This document shows, one piece after another, positions 43,381-55,056 of a DNA stretch of 64,000 nucleotides. This stretch comes from Adiantum capillus-veneris (lineage: Eukaryota > Streptophyta > Polypodiopsida > Polypodiales > Pteridaceae), in contig CM043944.1 in assembly GCA_014529385.2 (NCBI GenBank), positions 73,807,384 to 73,871,383 on the forward strand. The letters run 5' to 3'. Position numbers and translations under genes: made by a program. The notes under the pieces were generated by a model. It made no database searches and was not told where the DNA came from. It worked only from the letters and a program-made list of their open reading frames with translations. Position 1 is the first letter of the stretch. The number at the start of each line of letters is the position of its first letter.

Positions 43381-44793
43381 TTAATCATCAACTGGTCGTA
43401 AGCCAGATGTCATTACAATGTTGTAACCCACTCTATGGGCACCATTTAAACATAAGGAGAGATCAAAAGCATTAGGCCGGGTTTTGGGGTGAACGCGCTT
43501 GCCGCTTTCAAGATGGGCAAGTACATTACTCAAAAAATGTCTCTTGCTTTGTTCTTGGGGCTCTGGTAAGCACTTCAAAATGCGTTTACATGTATGACAC
43601 ATGGAATAAATATCCATAGCTTTGGTCCAGGAGGGAGGATTACTAGATATACATTCGGGGGCTGCCCATGGATAATCTCTCTCATATTGTTTTCTAGTTT
43701 CTATCTGCATATCGTGTAGAGGAGGAAAACTGGCTGTCGTATTTGTTTTGGTGCATGAACCCCAATCCACAATGCCGTCGTAAACACCTTTTTCGCCAAA
43801 ATGCAGCATCATATTGCGAGAGTGTAGATCATTGTGGAGGTAGTTATGCGTATGTATATACTTAAGAGTTTGGAGGAGAGCATTGATGATCTGCAAAATA
43901 TTCTCCTGGAATAGCTCTACTATTCCTGTAGTGAGTACGTAATCACGAATGACAGGCTGACTGCCGTCTGCAGTGCATTCTTTTATCCATTGCTCCACAT
44001 GGCTGCCATTCCAAAATCGTGAAATGAGCATAGGTCGCTCCACGTGGCGCACCATGGCAAGAGGATAGATAATACCACAATGTGAAATATCCAAAATTGT
44101 TGCTTTGTCTTTGACCTGTTGCTTCATGGTGGGCCCATGTAAGTGTACTTTGAACACTTTTGCAGCATACACTTAATCTTTGAAAGCGGGATGTGTGACA
44201 CCCACATGCTTCACATGTGCCCATCTTCCCTCTCCCAACTGTGGAGCTTTGATATTGAAGACGGCTGTGTCGGGTAAAAGGTGTAAAATAGGTGGTAGCT
44301 AAGAGAGGTCTAATGCAGCAACGGATGACGCTACAGTCTCTGTTCTAAGAAGGATTTCTGGTTCAACAGTAGCTTCGGAAGAGCTGGCTTCCACTCTTGC
44401 ATGCTTTGCTGCTCTTTCTAACTTTTCCTTGCTCTTGAACTCTGTATAAAGCTGTTGCACAAGATGTATGCACTCAGCGATGTTTGGCAAGAAAGTAATT
44501 GCAGGATTTTTTAGTTCTTGAAAGGTCTTCATGATCTGCCCAATGGTTTGTTTGACCATGTTTACTAAAGCACCTGATGTCATGAGGGCTATGTCAAAAA
44601 TAGCTGGTGCAAACTCTGCCTGGAGCTGCTCAAACACAGACTTGTTCAGAGTCTCTGTAAGCTGATAAAAATGCTATGGAGTGACAGGGTTTAAACAACG
44701 TCTAATCTCTGCCTCTGACATGTAATGAAAGTATCTCACAATCACTTTGGAGACAAACTTTAGTTGATGTTTTGTTAGCTTTGTGTCTGCCAT
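43381..44793 (-). pseudogene. Protein-kinase-like cargo gene of the hAT element (three nonsense codons)
   Basis: From the ATG at 44,793 one frame runs 470 codons to the stop at 43,381, with three internal stops (about 44,676, 44,299-44,301 and 44,173-44,175) and no frameshift. All three can be glutamine codons changed by C to T. Codons 1-165 are helical (MADTKLTKHQLKFVSKVIV; SKEKLERAAKHARVEA). The kinase fold follows: glycine loop PQLGEGRWAHVKHVG (about codon 185), AAKVFK (Lys about 212), YLHNDLHSRNMML (catalytic loop about 318-328), IVDWGSCTK (DWG instead of DFG, about 342), YPWAAPECISS (APE about 377) and MDIYSMC (helix F Asp). Key catalytic residues are retained, so the intact gene probably encoded an active kinase. 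Role in transposition or host interaction is unknown. Confidence 0.7.
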
Positions 44794-44986
44794 ATCTATA
44801 TGACAAAATTATAAATTAAGAATCTTACGATAAGATTGTACACCATAGTTATTATATAATGAGTGTTAACCCTATATATATTAAATGATGATACAAATTT
44901 ATTAAACAATATGAAATTATTGCAAATTAAAGAGAAAATCTTATGATTACAAACCACATTGTGCGAATCGACCATGAAAATTAAAT

Positions 44987-44988
<2 letters not shown>

Positions 44989-45024
<36 letters not shown>
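44989..45024. repeat. (GA)n microsatellite inside the hAT element
   Basis: Perfect GA run of about 36 bp upstream of the kinase-like gene. Confidence 0.95.
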
Positions 45025-45028
<4 letters not shown>

Positions 45029-45787
45029 GGCCAGGAGTCTGAGATGCTCTCAGCATAAGAACTCGACCCTGCTATGTGCAGAAGTGTGAGATGATGAAAG
45101 AAATCACATCTAAAGGATTGGAAAATCGTACATGTGAACATCCCAGCGAGTGTGAAATATACTTAGCACAAGTCCTGGATGCTGTTGTAAAATAGATTGA
45201 TAGTTTTTATCAATCTAATCCCTAATAAAGTGTGTGGAACTCACAACACAACTATAAGTGGATAAATTAACAATTGCAGATGTAAGTTACCTATCGTATG
45301 TGTTTACGTCCAAAACAACACCAAGTCATTTAATGATGAAAAATGATGTTCCTTTGGAATATGAAACACACGAGTAACTAGTATGTCACATTAAGATGAA
45401 GAGGGCATGAAAATATGCATCTCTTCACTCTTAATATAACGAGTGGTAACACTTGTGTTTATATGTAACGCATATGATATAAATACTTAATCTAAAATTG
45501 TAAATTTTATAAGCTATTTCTAATGGAGTGTGTGGAACGCACAACACAACCATCAACAAACAGCTCAACAATCTCAAATGTAAATCAATTGTTGTATATA
45601 TCTACGTTCAGAGTAACACCAAGTCATCTGTTGATGAACAATGATGTTACTACAGAAATAGAAGCACAAAAAGGTGAAGAGGGTATAAAGTATGCATCTT
45701 TGCACTCTTAAAATGACAAACGTTAATCTTTGTTGTTCTATGTAGAATAATCAACAATGACTTAATTTAAGATTGTAAATTTTGTAG

Positions 45788-46078
45788 GCCACTCTGAAGT
45801 GAGAGGTGTAGCATCATGCCTACTACACTCCACGAGTCGACCTCTAATCCTAACTCATCTCTATGGTGAGAGGTATACTACTACACCATACGAGTGAGAA
45901 TCTAAATTTACCCTAAGCCTTCCCTGGAGTGAGTCATATGACTACACACCACGAGAAAGGAGACTATATTCTACACACTTCTAGAGTGAGACATATGGCT
46001 ACACACCACGAAGTGGCCTACGACCTGCAAGCCAACTTTGTGGTGAGAGTCGAAACTACTGCACCACACAAAAAAAGT
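45788..46078 (+). repeat. Right subterminal tandem repeats of the hAT element, about five units of 60 bp
   Basis: Units of about 57-62 bp share AGTGAGA (or GGTGAGA), then about 10 bp, then CTACACACCACGA. Copies start near 45,788, 45,848, 45,909, 45,969 and 46,029. The GTGAGAG core is the complement of the CTCTCAC motif repeated near the left end, so the two ends are mirror images, as expected for transposase-binding subterminal repeats. Confidence 0.7.
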
Positions 46079-46375
46079 TAGTATTTACTGAAAATTAAAA
46101 AATATACTTGAAAACTGCTGTAAACCGAAGCGACTGTCGCTATCTGCTAATCTCTCAAAAGCTCCAAGCTCTGCTAACTCCCAAAAGCTCCAGAATGGTT
46201 TTCGATCGAATACGGCGACAGTTGTATATATATAGGCGTTTTCAATCGAGATATTTTTCGTTTGAAAAATATCTCCATCGAAAACTGTTTTATACAGGTA
46301 TTCGGGTATTATTCGAAAATACGGTGTATAATGACGTTTTATACGTATAATTTTTGTTATACGGGCGTATAAATG

Positions 46376-49300
46376 AAACCCAGGCAAAGATACCTCAGTT
46401 GCATGCTAAAAATTTGGAAGATACTATTTTTGAAGCATTAGTGTATGATGTGGATAAGAAAGGGCTAGGAGCTAAATGGAATATAGTAGATAATTTCAAT
46501 TCTTCTCATCACAACAACAACCATAAATGCAAGGTGTATTCACATGTCAAGAAGCTTCAAAGAAGGCTAAGGGACCTCAAGGTTCTTTGAATTTTGCTAA
46601 GGCAAAGAAGCATAATATGTGCTTCAATTGTCTCTCCAACAAGCATGCTAAGCGGGATTGTTGTTTAAACAAAATCATGGAGCAGGATACGGACAACGAA
46701 AACAACAAAAAGTCAATTAAAGGTAAGCTCAAGGCCCTACACATTATTTAGTTATAACAGTTAAGTCCATCTTCTCAATTTGCTCAAGTGGAAGTATCAT
46801 ACTTCACACAGGCACATGAGTGCTTGCGTACCGCTTCAATGTGGTAGCAGCGAGTGGGTCCACATGATTTAGTCCTCCTTCACGGATATAACAATGGGCA
46901 TAAAGTGACCATACTTATCAACAACGGAGCTACTCATAATTTTCTTAAATATGTTACACAATGTCTCTTATGAAAGGGCAAGGTTGAGATGTTGGGGACA
47001 CTATGGTGAAGGATGTACCAGTGAAAGTCCAGAGCCATCCAGCTAACTTTGGTTTTTAGATTATGAACATGTTAATTTCTCATGCAGTTCTTGGGCATGA
47101 GGGGCTATACATCCTAGTAGGTAGTATGAAGCGTTGTTATTAGCATAACACTCTCCAATTTGAGGCTAATGATGTTCATGTTTTACTTTTTGGGGGGGAG
47201 AGGTATGTCCCCTCTTATCCTATTCATGTTTTACTTTTTGGATAGATGTGCTTCCTTGAACAACAAACCTTTAAGCAAACCAACATATAGTCTCAGTCAA
47301 ATTGAAGCTAAAGGATTAGAACATCAGCTAGCTGAGTATATCAGAAAGGGATCCATTTAAAATCAGTTCTTCTCCTAGTGATCTTGGTGATGAACAAGGA
47401 TGGTTCTATGTACATGTGTGTAGACTCTTAAGGTGTAAATAAGGTTTGTTGAAATAATAAGTATCATATGCCCAAAGTTGATGAGATTTTTTTTTGATTC
47501 TATGGAGCTATATATTTCACAAAGATTTGATTTGAGATATGAATATCATCAATTACGAGTTGATGCAAGCTAGATATTCCTAGAACAACTTTTCATACAT
47601 GGTTTGGGCATTTTGAGTTTCTTGTTCTTCCTTTTGGGTAAAAAATGCTCCAACCTTGTTTTTGATGCTTATGGTCCTACAACCTTATTTGGGGGATTTG
47701 TGTTGTCTTCACAAATTGCATACTTATTTATACCCATTGTAATTAAGGAAGAACATCTAAATAATCTATAAGATATTTTTTATCTACTTAGGAAGCATTC
47801 CCTATATGCCAAGAAGAGAAAATGTTCTTTTATGCAAAGAGGTGTGCAATATCTTTTCCATACTAATTTGATTAATGGTCTTAAGATAAATTGCAAAGTC
47901 AACACTGTTATCCCTCTTCCAAAAATTTGAAAGAGCTTCAAATTCTTTTGGGCATGGATGGCTATTACCGCAAGTCCTTTCAAAATTATTCCAAGATATT
48001 TGTGCCTATGACTGATGAGTTGAAGGGTTAGGATGGTCAATTTACTTGGCAAGAAGAGAAACAATGTAGCTTTTATAAGCTTAAGATGGTTTTAGCTATT
48101 TCTCCATTGAACATCGTCAATCCAACCAAATCTTTATTTTGGAGACTGACACTCTCAATAAGGACATAGGTGCATTAATTACTCTTTCAAGGGGGTAGAC
48201 CACTTGCCTTTGAAAGTAAGAAAGTAGATAGTGTGCAAGAAAATTACTATGCATACTAGCGCTAGTTGTGTGCCATCATACATGGCCTTTGTCGATGGAG
48301 GCATTATTTATATGGTTCAAAGTTTGAGATTGTGTTTGACCATGAAAGTGTTACCTATTTTACCAATCAAATAGATTTGAACGGTGGGTCACAAAGCTAG
48401 ATGGACATATATCCTTCAAAATTATGATTGCTATTTACAATACCATAAAGGTTTTTACAACGTGGTAGCCGATGCTTTAAGCTACATGCCATATATCAAT
48501 GCTCTCTCTTTCATGAAAATTAAGTGTGGATTACTGGACTCTCTTTGAGGGAAGTGCAAGAAAAATCCATTGAGTACAACGTGGAGTCATGTAGGAATGA
48601 GGGATCCTTCTCACTCTAAGGCAAGTGCAATTGTTAACTTTACACACAATTCTACTTTCTCAATAGTAGAACTACAATGATGAGATAAATTTTCTATCAA
48701 TGATGGGTATCTACTTGACAAGGGAAGAGTTTGTGTATCCATGGACTTAGACACTAGGTGCCAAATTCTTTGACCGTTATCAACCTCAGTCTATAGTTAC
48801 TGTAGGATTAGCCAATGAATACATACATTTGGCTAAGGATTTTTCAAAAGAAAATTTTGATATGTTGAGGATTCCTAAGAGAAATGTTAAGCAATCTCAA
48901 ATTTGGTATAAAATTTTGCAAATGAGAAATGCAGACAAGTCTCCTTTACAAAGAGAGAATGGGCATTTCAACAGGTTCCATAGCATTTAGAAAGTCTAAA
49001 AATTGGCCCTACATCTAAACTTTTACTTAGGTATTGTGGTTTGTTCTAGATTCTCAAGAAAATTGGTGAGTGTGGCTACAAATTATATTTGCTAGCACAT
49101 TTGTGACTTCATCATGTCTTCCATGTCAGTTATTTATGAAAGCAATTAGGACAAGGAGATAATATTATTGATTCACATACTCTGTTTGACATAATTGAGC
49201 CACCTGTTGAATCTTATGAGCTAGAAAATATTTTGGATCATCTTAGTTTATAAACACACAACCATGTTTGCTAGCAAGTCCTTGTCAAGTGAAAAGATAG

Positions 49301-49404
49301 GCCTAAGGAAAAAAACATTAGTGTACTGATGAAACAAATTTCTACTTTTATTTTCAATGTTTTTGAGGAAAAAAAATATTCTCTAAGGGGAAAGTAGTGT
49401 CAAG
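46376..49404 (+). mobile_element. Decayed chromodomain-type Ty3/gypsy element
   Basis: Plus strand. Starts abruptly inside gag at 46,376 and carries a zinc knuckle CFNCLSNKHAKRDC (about 46,620-46,662). Degraded RT includes EYHQLRVD and HFEFLVLPFG near 47,540-47,640. RNase H remnants lie at 48,140-48,500 (ETDTLNKDIGALI; HGLCRWRHYLYGS-like). Then integrase C-terminal sequence (LKIGPTSKLLLRYCGLF; KKIGECGYKL; HHVFHVSYL, 48,990-49,140) and a chromodomain (ENILDHLSL ... QVLVKWKDRPKE, about 49,220-49,310). The integrase core is missing. A purine tract, AAGGGGAAAGTAG, at about 49,386-49,399 precedes the LTR. Confidence 0.75.
46590..46751 (+). pseudogene. Gag zinc-knuckle segment of the chromodomain gypsy element
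   Basis: Reads AKKHNMCFNCLSNKHAKRDC, a perfect C-X2-C-X4-H-X4-C nucleocapsid motif, followed by acidic/basic sequence (TDNENNKKSIKGK) and a stop. The gag frame upstream (46,354-46,590) is shifted. Confidence 0.7.
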
Positions 49405-49704
49405 ACAAAGGTCCTATGAACCTCAATATGGACAAGTGGACACAACCACACACGGACGACGCACGAAGGCTCTCCCTAGGCCAAGGGCTATAAGAATAGG
49501 GAGGGGTTGTCTAGAAGGAGTGTTAATCATCACCCTCAGAGGCTTCTAGGCCGTTTAAGTGGATTCTGCACACTTAGCATGTAGTTGAGAATCTTTATCC
49601 TAGCTCACCTTTTTAGGATAGCAATCCTTGTTGATCTTGCCAAGAATACAACCAGTATTGTGTGAGCTTCCAACAAGTATTTAAATATGTGCATATGCTT
49701 TCAA
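49400..49704 (+). repeat. Probable 3' LTR start of the chromodomain gypsy element, cut by the LARD insertion
   Basis: TGTCAAGACAAAGG begins just after the purine tract at about 49,400. About 300 bp follow before the LARD-like element begins at 49,705. No second copy in the window was found, so the extent is inferred. Confidence 0.45.
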
Positions 49705-49868
49705 TGAAAGAACATAGGGAGATAGATATGCCAATAACCACCCAACCATACCTATATATAGGCCCTTGGCCCTCTGGCTCATAGCTATATATAGCCCCTG
49801 TACCGCATGTGTATCCGTTTGCCCTTGGCCAAGGCCATGCCCTCCTTAGTTCTACCCTTGGCATGACA
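49705..49868 (-). repeat. 3' LTR of the LARD-like element (164 bp)
   Basis: Minus strand starts TGTCATGCCAAGGG and ends CTTTCA. Matches 60,529-60,693. Contains two CTATATATAG boxes. Next to the internal polypurine tract CCAAGGGGGGAGTAA (49,869-49,884). Confidence 0.88.
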
Positions 49869-49884
49869 TTACTCCCCCCTTGGA
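49869..49884 (-). other. Polypurine tract of the LARD-like element
   Basis: Minus strand CCAAGGGGGGAGTAAT, directly adjacent to the 3' LTR, the normal primer site for plus-strand synthesis. Confidence 0.75.
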
Positions 49885-52800
49885 AAAGCGTTTTTGTCCG
49901 CAAAAACAGAAGTGACAGGATCTTCATAAGATCACTATTGTTTTTCCACAGTGGTATCCCTCATGGATCCATCTGTTTGTTTGACCAAAACATGGTACAG
50001 TAGGAGGTTCAATGTAATCAAGAATAACATCTTGATTTTGCACATTGTTGTCCATTTGCAACCATCTTGTGTTACCGGTTCCAATCCAATCATAGTGTGT
50101 AGACTCCATTTATAACACACATGAACATGCTAAATGAGTTATCACAACAAAGATGTACCTGAAAGAGTACCGCTTTTCACTTTCCATGAAGGTAACTTGC
50201 TGACATAACTTATTAGCCAAGTGGAAGTCCTTGACTTGTTGTCAAATTTCATCAGTAAACAATCCCACAATAACTAGTGCTCAAGGTTGAGAACTTGACT
50301 TATACATGAAGAGACTAAACCTAGTCGCAAACATGCTTTAACTGATAGTAAGTAAACTCCAAGTAGAGCAATAAATGCTTTATTAATTGGAGTGCTTGGT
50401 GCTAATGTACGCACTTTGCATATCTTTTAGCCCAAGATTACACTTTGTAATCTACCTATCCCCTTGGATAATTGACACTACTGAGGCGCGTTTCCCCCAT
50501 GGTTTACAGACAATCTTCTTAGATGACTGGTAAATGGGAATCACAATATCATATAACATTGTTGATGAATCAACAATGTCCGAAATAACCATCATGGTTA
50601 ACTTGAAAAATCCACAAACATCCATACCGAGCCATGACCTCTATTGGTGATTAGTAGACCCAAAAGTAATTTTATAGAGATACTACACATAGAGTGCAAA
50701 ATGCTTCATAAGCAACAACTTGATGAATACGCATGCCATTCCAAATCAGCCTTTGCTAAACACTAGGGCCCATAACACCTAGTGTGCATGCATTTAGCCA
50801 GAAATAGATCCGAACTTGTATATCCATGATCATCCTTGCCAATACTTATGGAAAATGTGATGCGCCTAGACACATTAAAGAGGAATGTAAATAGTTCTGA
50901 AAAGAAACTAAATACTTTCAGTTGCAATCATTTGCAAGCCTTGCTGAAATGTTTGAACCATAATAGAAGGTAAAACAGTGATCACTTCTAGGTACAAACA
51001 ATAAAACTTTTTCATTAACAACTCATAACCTTTCTATATGTAAAACAACCATCTATAATGTTGTTTAGCAGCAATTGTATCTTAACACGTCATTCTAAGT
51101 ATCCGACAATTTATGGCCACCGAAATTGCTCATGATACGTCGTGCTGAAAATGGTCTAGAAAACAGACTTGACCAGCACCTAGGGACCTTGTCGTGACAC
51201 ATACTTGAAATAGTGGGCGTCAGTGTCAGTCCCAGAGACTCATATTCGCCACATGTGGAATATGTCTCAATTAAGGATGACTGAAAAAGGAACATCCTAC
51301 AAGTACAAGATGTACTTGTGTATGGAGGTAACTGAAAACACTCTACGACGAGAGTGAGAGGGACCCTCATTAGCCTTGCTCCACACTGGCTAAACCGAAC
51401 TCCTTGAGTTCCTAAACCATGTTGCATCCCACGTGACAACATTTGCCAAATAAACCCTACAAATGGGTCTATAGCTGCATAATGCAAAAACTTATTTTGG
51501 ACACTACGACCCTAAAATCTTGGCTCTTACATGACCTTGTCATCTCATTGAAGAGCAAAAAATGGATGACAACATCTTTTATGCATCCTACGTAGAAAAA
51601 ACAAACCAAAAAACATAAAACCAAATCAGATGCGTACCTGGAGGGTGAACATAGTGTTCATTTATTTGTAGGCATCTGTCCAAATTTCCCGCCTGCAAAG
51701 GCCTAGGAACACTAATTGAAAATTATAAAATGCAAGTAGTATTGCACATGTAACCTTGCCAGTGCAATCTGGCCCCCTTGGGTAAAGACATTGTCAAACC
51801 CCTTGGTTAAATGTTGCAGAAAAACTGCTCAATGAATAGCCAGCCGTGGCCTTTGTCCATGACCCCCCTTGGGTTTGCTCGTGGCATTTCATTACTTTGG
51901 AAGTTGAAATATTCCCTCTACCCCTTGGCAGTTTGTGAACTTCTTTCTGTGAAAATGCAAGTGTTAAGGTTCCAATAATGGACCATCAACCCTTACTAAG
52001 TGATTAATAATCACGCTCTGGGTCTTACCCCAATTTGTACTCATATAGGCACTCTTAGTGCTAATAGGAGCTCCACCGAAATTGGACACCCAAAAATCCG
52101 TAATCGTGGTTTTGTGTGATCAACCGTGCTGTCAAAATGCTGGCTTCATCCATCCACCTTGGTAGAGATAAGCCCTTACAAGGTTCACAACTCAAGTTGA
52201 CGTTTACATGTAAAGTGTGTAGCTTGAAAAGAATTCCCCACAATTTGCTAATGGGAAGCCTCTTGCTTGTACATTAGAATCGATGGATACTCAACAAATT
52301 AGAATTGTTCCATCACTAATGGACTACAAATAGATGGCTTTTAGCCATGTCAAAATAGGTGGTAATAGATGGCTCTTAGCCCTTCCTACTGGCTCGTAGT
52401 CTTTCCTATTGGCTCGTAGCACTTCCTGTTACCATATTGACATAGAAAGATTTCAATAAAATCATTCCTAGTTACACCTTTCCAGCATAGAAGTTGGGGA
52501 GAGAGAGAGAGAGAGAGAGAGAGTTGGGCTGAGGAAATCCTCCTATTCTAATGTGTTGTATGACCTTTTTAAATTCTCCAATGCAGACCAGTGAAAGACC
52601 ATATATGTGTCATAACTTATCCTATAAGCGTACATCAATGTAATTGTACCATGCTCTTGTAGAGAGAGGTACCACAAAAGTCACATCTTGATCCACTTAC
52701 CTTGTATGTGATCGTGATTGTATTAGGGTGTAGATGTATGGCACATTGCCCGTGAAAAGATAAAATGTCTGAAAAAGGAACAACTAAGCTTGTCCTTGAC

Positions 52801-54830
52801 AGAGTAGCTAGTGCTATAGTGGAAGTGTATGCAATGATGGGTGTTGGACAACCATCATACTGGTATACCATGCATACAAAGCAAAAAATAGAAGAATAAG
52901 CCCCTAGCTTCAATGATTGTCTCAACCATGGGAGCCCTTGTGATACGTGCCTTGCACGATTACATTGGCATGGATACATCACAATGCACCATTGCATACT
53001 AGGAGCTTATATCCACATAGTGCCAAAGATGGGTGCCATTAGCATTGATCGGAAATTAGCTTGGCACCTAAGAGAATACGTGCTTCACATGAAGACATGC
53101 AAAGCACTTTTCTTTGTACAATGGCGTCTTATGGAGTCTGCCCAAGCACGTTGCTTTGCTCAACAGAGAGATCTTTTCCAAAATGAAAAGTGAAACATAG
53201 AGAAAAACAAACATAACTTGAAATTGACTAACCTTGTTGCCCACTTATGGCGAGGTATTTGGTAGTTCACTCGAAGCGGGCTCATAGCCATATGTGCTGC
53301 TTGAGTGAGGTAGCTACATGCTCATGTGATTTAAAAACCTGCACACATCTTGGCAAGTTTCCCTAAGTTTGTATGCTATTAGCATATTCCAAACTGTGGG
53401 AACCGATATGCCAAATGTCAAAAGGGAAGTCGTGTTCCACAGAAGTATTCATGCACTGTTACGGTGTTCATAACGAACACATACTCTTGCCAATTGACAA
53501 CGGCATAACAAGAGTAAGGTAACTTTGTCGAGCATTCAGAAATAATCGACGTTGTCGAGTTGGACAATGTGTTGAAAAATAGAAAAATACGTGCAATAGA
53601 TGTGTTGCGTACCTGCTTGACTTGAGTACGATTTTCCTTGACCACTCATAAACGTCCATGGCATACCATAGTTATCAAGCACATGCTCAAGAAACAAAAA
53701 AGAAACTGTGTACCTCATGAACGACGCCATTGTCGTTTCCTACGACCAAGGCCTTGCCTTATTCACAACGGACTTGGAAGCTTTAAATTACCAAACAAAG
53801 TGTATTTGAGGTGTGCAATAGTGGTTGCATTCACCTGGCCTGTGACTTCATGCTCAACATCCTGCCTTATTGAGCAAGCCCTCCCTGAACTTGCCATGAG
53901 TGCTAGGAAACTCTAATTTTGTAGTAAAATAAAGGTTTTGAAGATCCCTGAAGATCGTGTCGGGATTGAAATACACATTAAAATGCCTGGCATATCATCA
54001 TAATGTGTATTCGCTATACTGAAGCCTTTCCATGCCACCCGACCCATGCCTTGCATGCATTCGATTTGTCACATGCGTTGCCAAACATAAAAAAATGACT
54101 CATACAAGTCCGCTCTGAATGATGAGAGCATGTCGTTGTAGCCACCATGCAACATCTGTTATGCTGCATGACCATCCATACCAAGCTCGTTGTGAATCCA
54201 AGTGGACTTGCAACCATGGAGCGTCGCCCTGTTGATGCGCAAATCATGCTCGAGTGGCTAAGAGTTGTCGTAGCCAACCCACAATTTTCAGATAATCAAA
54301 AAATTTATGTCGTATTGTTAATGGCCTGCGGTCTGTGTCGGCTTTGTGTACTGCCATCCGCTTGTACCGCTCGGTAAGACCTTGAGGGCTTGTGTAGATA
54401 GTGTAGATATGGGGTGGGATGGGAAAGCCTCCTTAGAAAGGGGATGTCCAATTCTCCAAGCCCCAAAGGGCGCCCAAATTTGAAACCCTAATGAAAAAAA
54501 AACATGGCAGTGACGATGGTAGTGCATAGAGGTGCAACAAGAAGAAAACAAGCACGCAGGGTCAAACTGGGGCTCTGTCTTGTGTTGAAAACCACTGGCT
54601 AGGGCCTCGCGACCCTAACGAGCCCAATCCCATTAGTTTTCATGCACCTCGAGCTGCCTGCCTCCTCGGCACTAGCGGCCCTGCACACGAGCCCAGCACA
54701 TGGCCTTCGACCTCGTGATCCTCTTGCTTAGCTGGTTTGCACACTACGCTTCGTGTCGGGTGCTTGAGCCCGTCATGAAGATCCCAATATAAGGGGTTAA
54801 TCCTGCAGCTACGTCCTCGCCTGGCCCCTT
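49885..54830. other. Internal region of the LARD-like element, no coding sequence
   Basis: Nearly 5 kb without a supportable gene on either strand. The longest minus-strand frame (51,487-51,095, 130 codons) has no motif I recognise. A (GA)n tract lies at about 52,497-52,524. Confidence 0.6.
52497..52524. repeat. (GA)n microsatellite
   Basis: GA run of about 26 bp within the LARD internal region. Confidence 0.9.
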
Positions 54831-54835
54831 CCTTG

Positions 54836-55027
54836 TGAAGGAGTACGAGCGGAAGTGCGATGTGAGAGAGAGTGCAAGAAGAAGAGCACGATGATATGGT
54901 GAACTCGCTCTACTGTAATGTGTAGAGCATAGTGAGTTCTTATTAGGTTTTAACAAAAGAATATGTGTACATACCTGGCGGCCCGCCCACTTACCTGGGC
55001 GACCACATTGGGCTTTATACCCCAACA
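54836..55027 (-). repeat. 3' LTR of the copia element (192 bp)
   Basis: Minus strand TGTTGGGGTATAAAG...CTCCTTCA, with TATAAAG near its start. Compared with the 5' LTR it has TpG or CpA where the other copy has CpG at about four of the seven differences. Confidence 0.95.
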
Positions 55028-55040
55028 ACCTCCCACTTAA
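55028..55040 (-). other. Polypurine tract of the copia element
   Basis: Minus strand AAGTGGGAGGT immediately before TGTTGGGG of the 3' LTR. Confidence 0.75.
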
Positions 55041-55056
55041 AGTCCAATGTGGTACT

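Larger units (their letters stand above)
38985..46375. mobile_element. hAT-superfamily DNA transposon with kinase-like and unknown cargo genes
   Basis: About 7.4 kb with a plus-strand hAT transposase (40.4-42.1 kb) and two minus-strand genes (43.22-42.46 and 44.79-43.38 kb). The outer boundaries are inferred. Both ends carry similar AT-rich terminal sequence (left CATTATTCGTTATTCGGG; right, complemented, CATTTATACGCCCGTATAAC), followed inward by CTCTCAC motifs on the left and GTGAGAG motifs on the right. Outside 46,375 a different element (chromovirus gag) begins abruptly. An imperfect 8-bp match (AAACTAAG left, AAACCCAG right) could be an old target duplication, but is weak. That the cargo genes belong to the transposon is inferred from their lying between the two ends. 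An alternative is nested insertion into an unrelated gene cluster. Confidence 0.6.

Noticed and set aside
38975-46385. 8-bp target duplication AAACTAAG / AAACCCAG for the hAT element
   Set aside because: Only six of eight bases match and the terminal offset differs by about three bases; too weak to define the boundaries.
51095-51487. 130-codon minus-strand ORF in the LARD-like element
   Set aside because: No motif and no gag or pol wording; consistent with chance in 5 kb of non-coding sequence.
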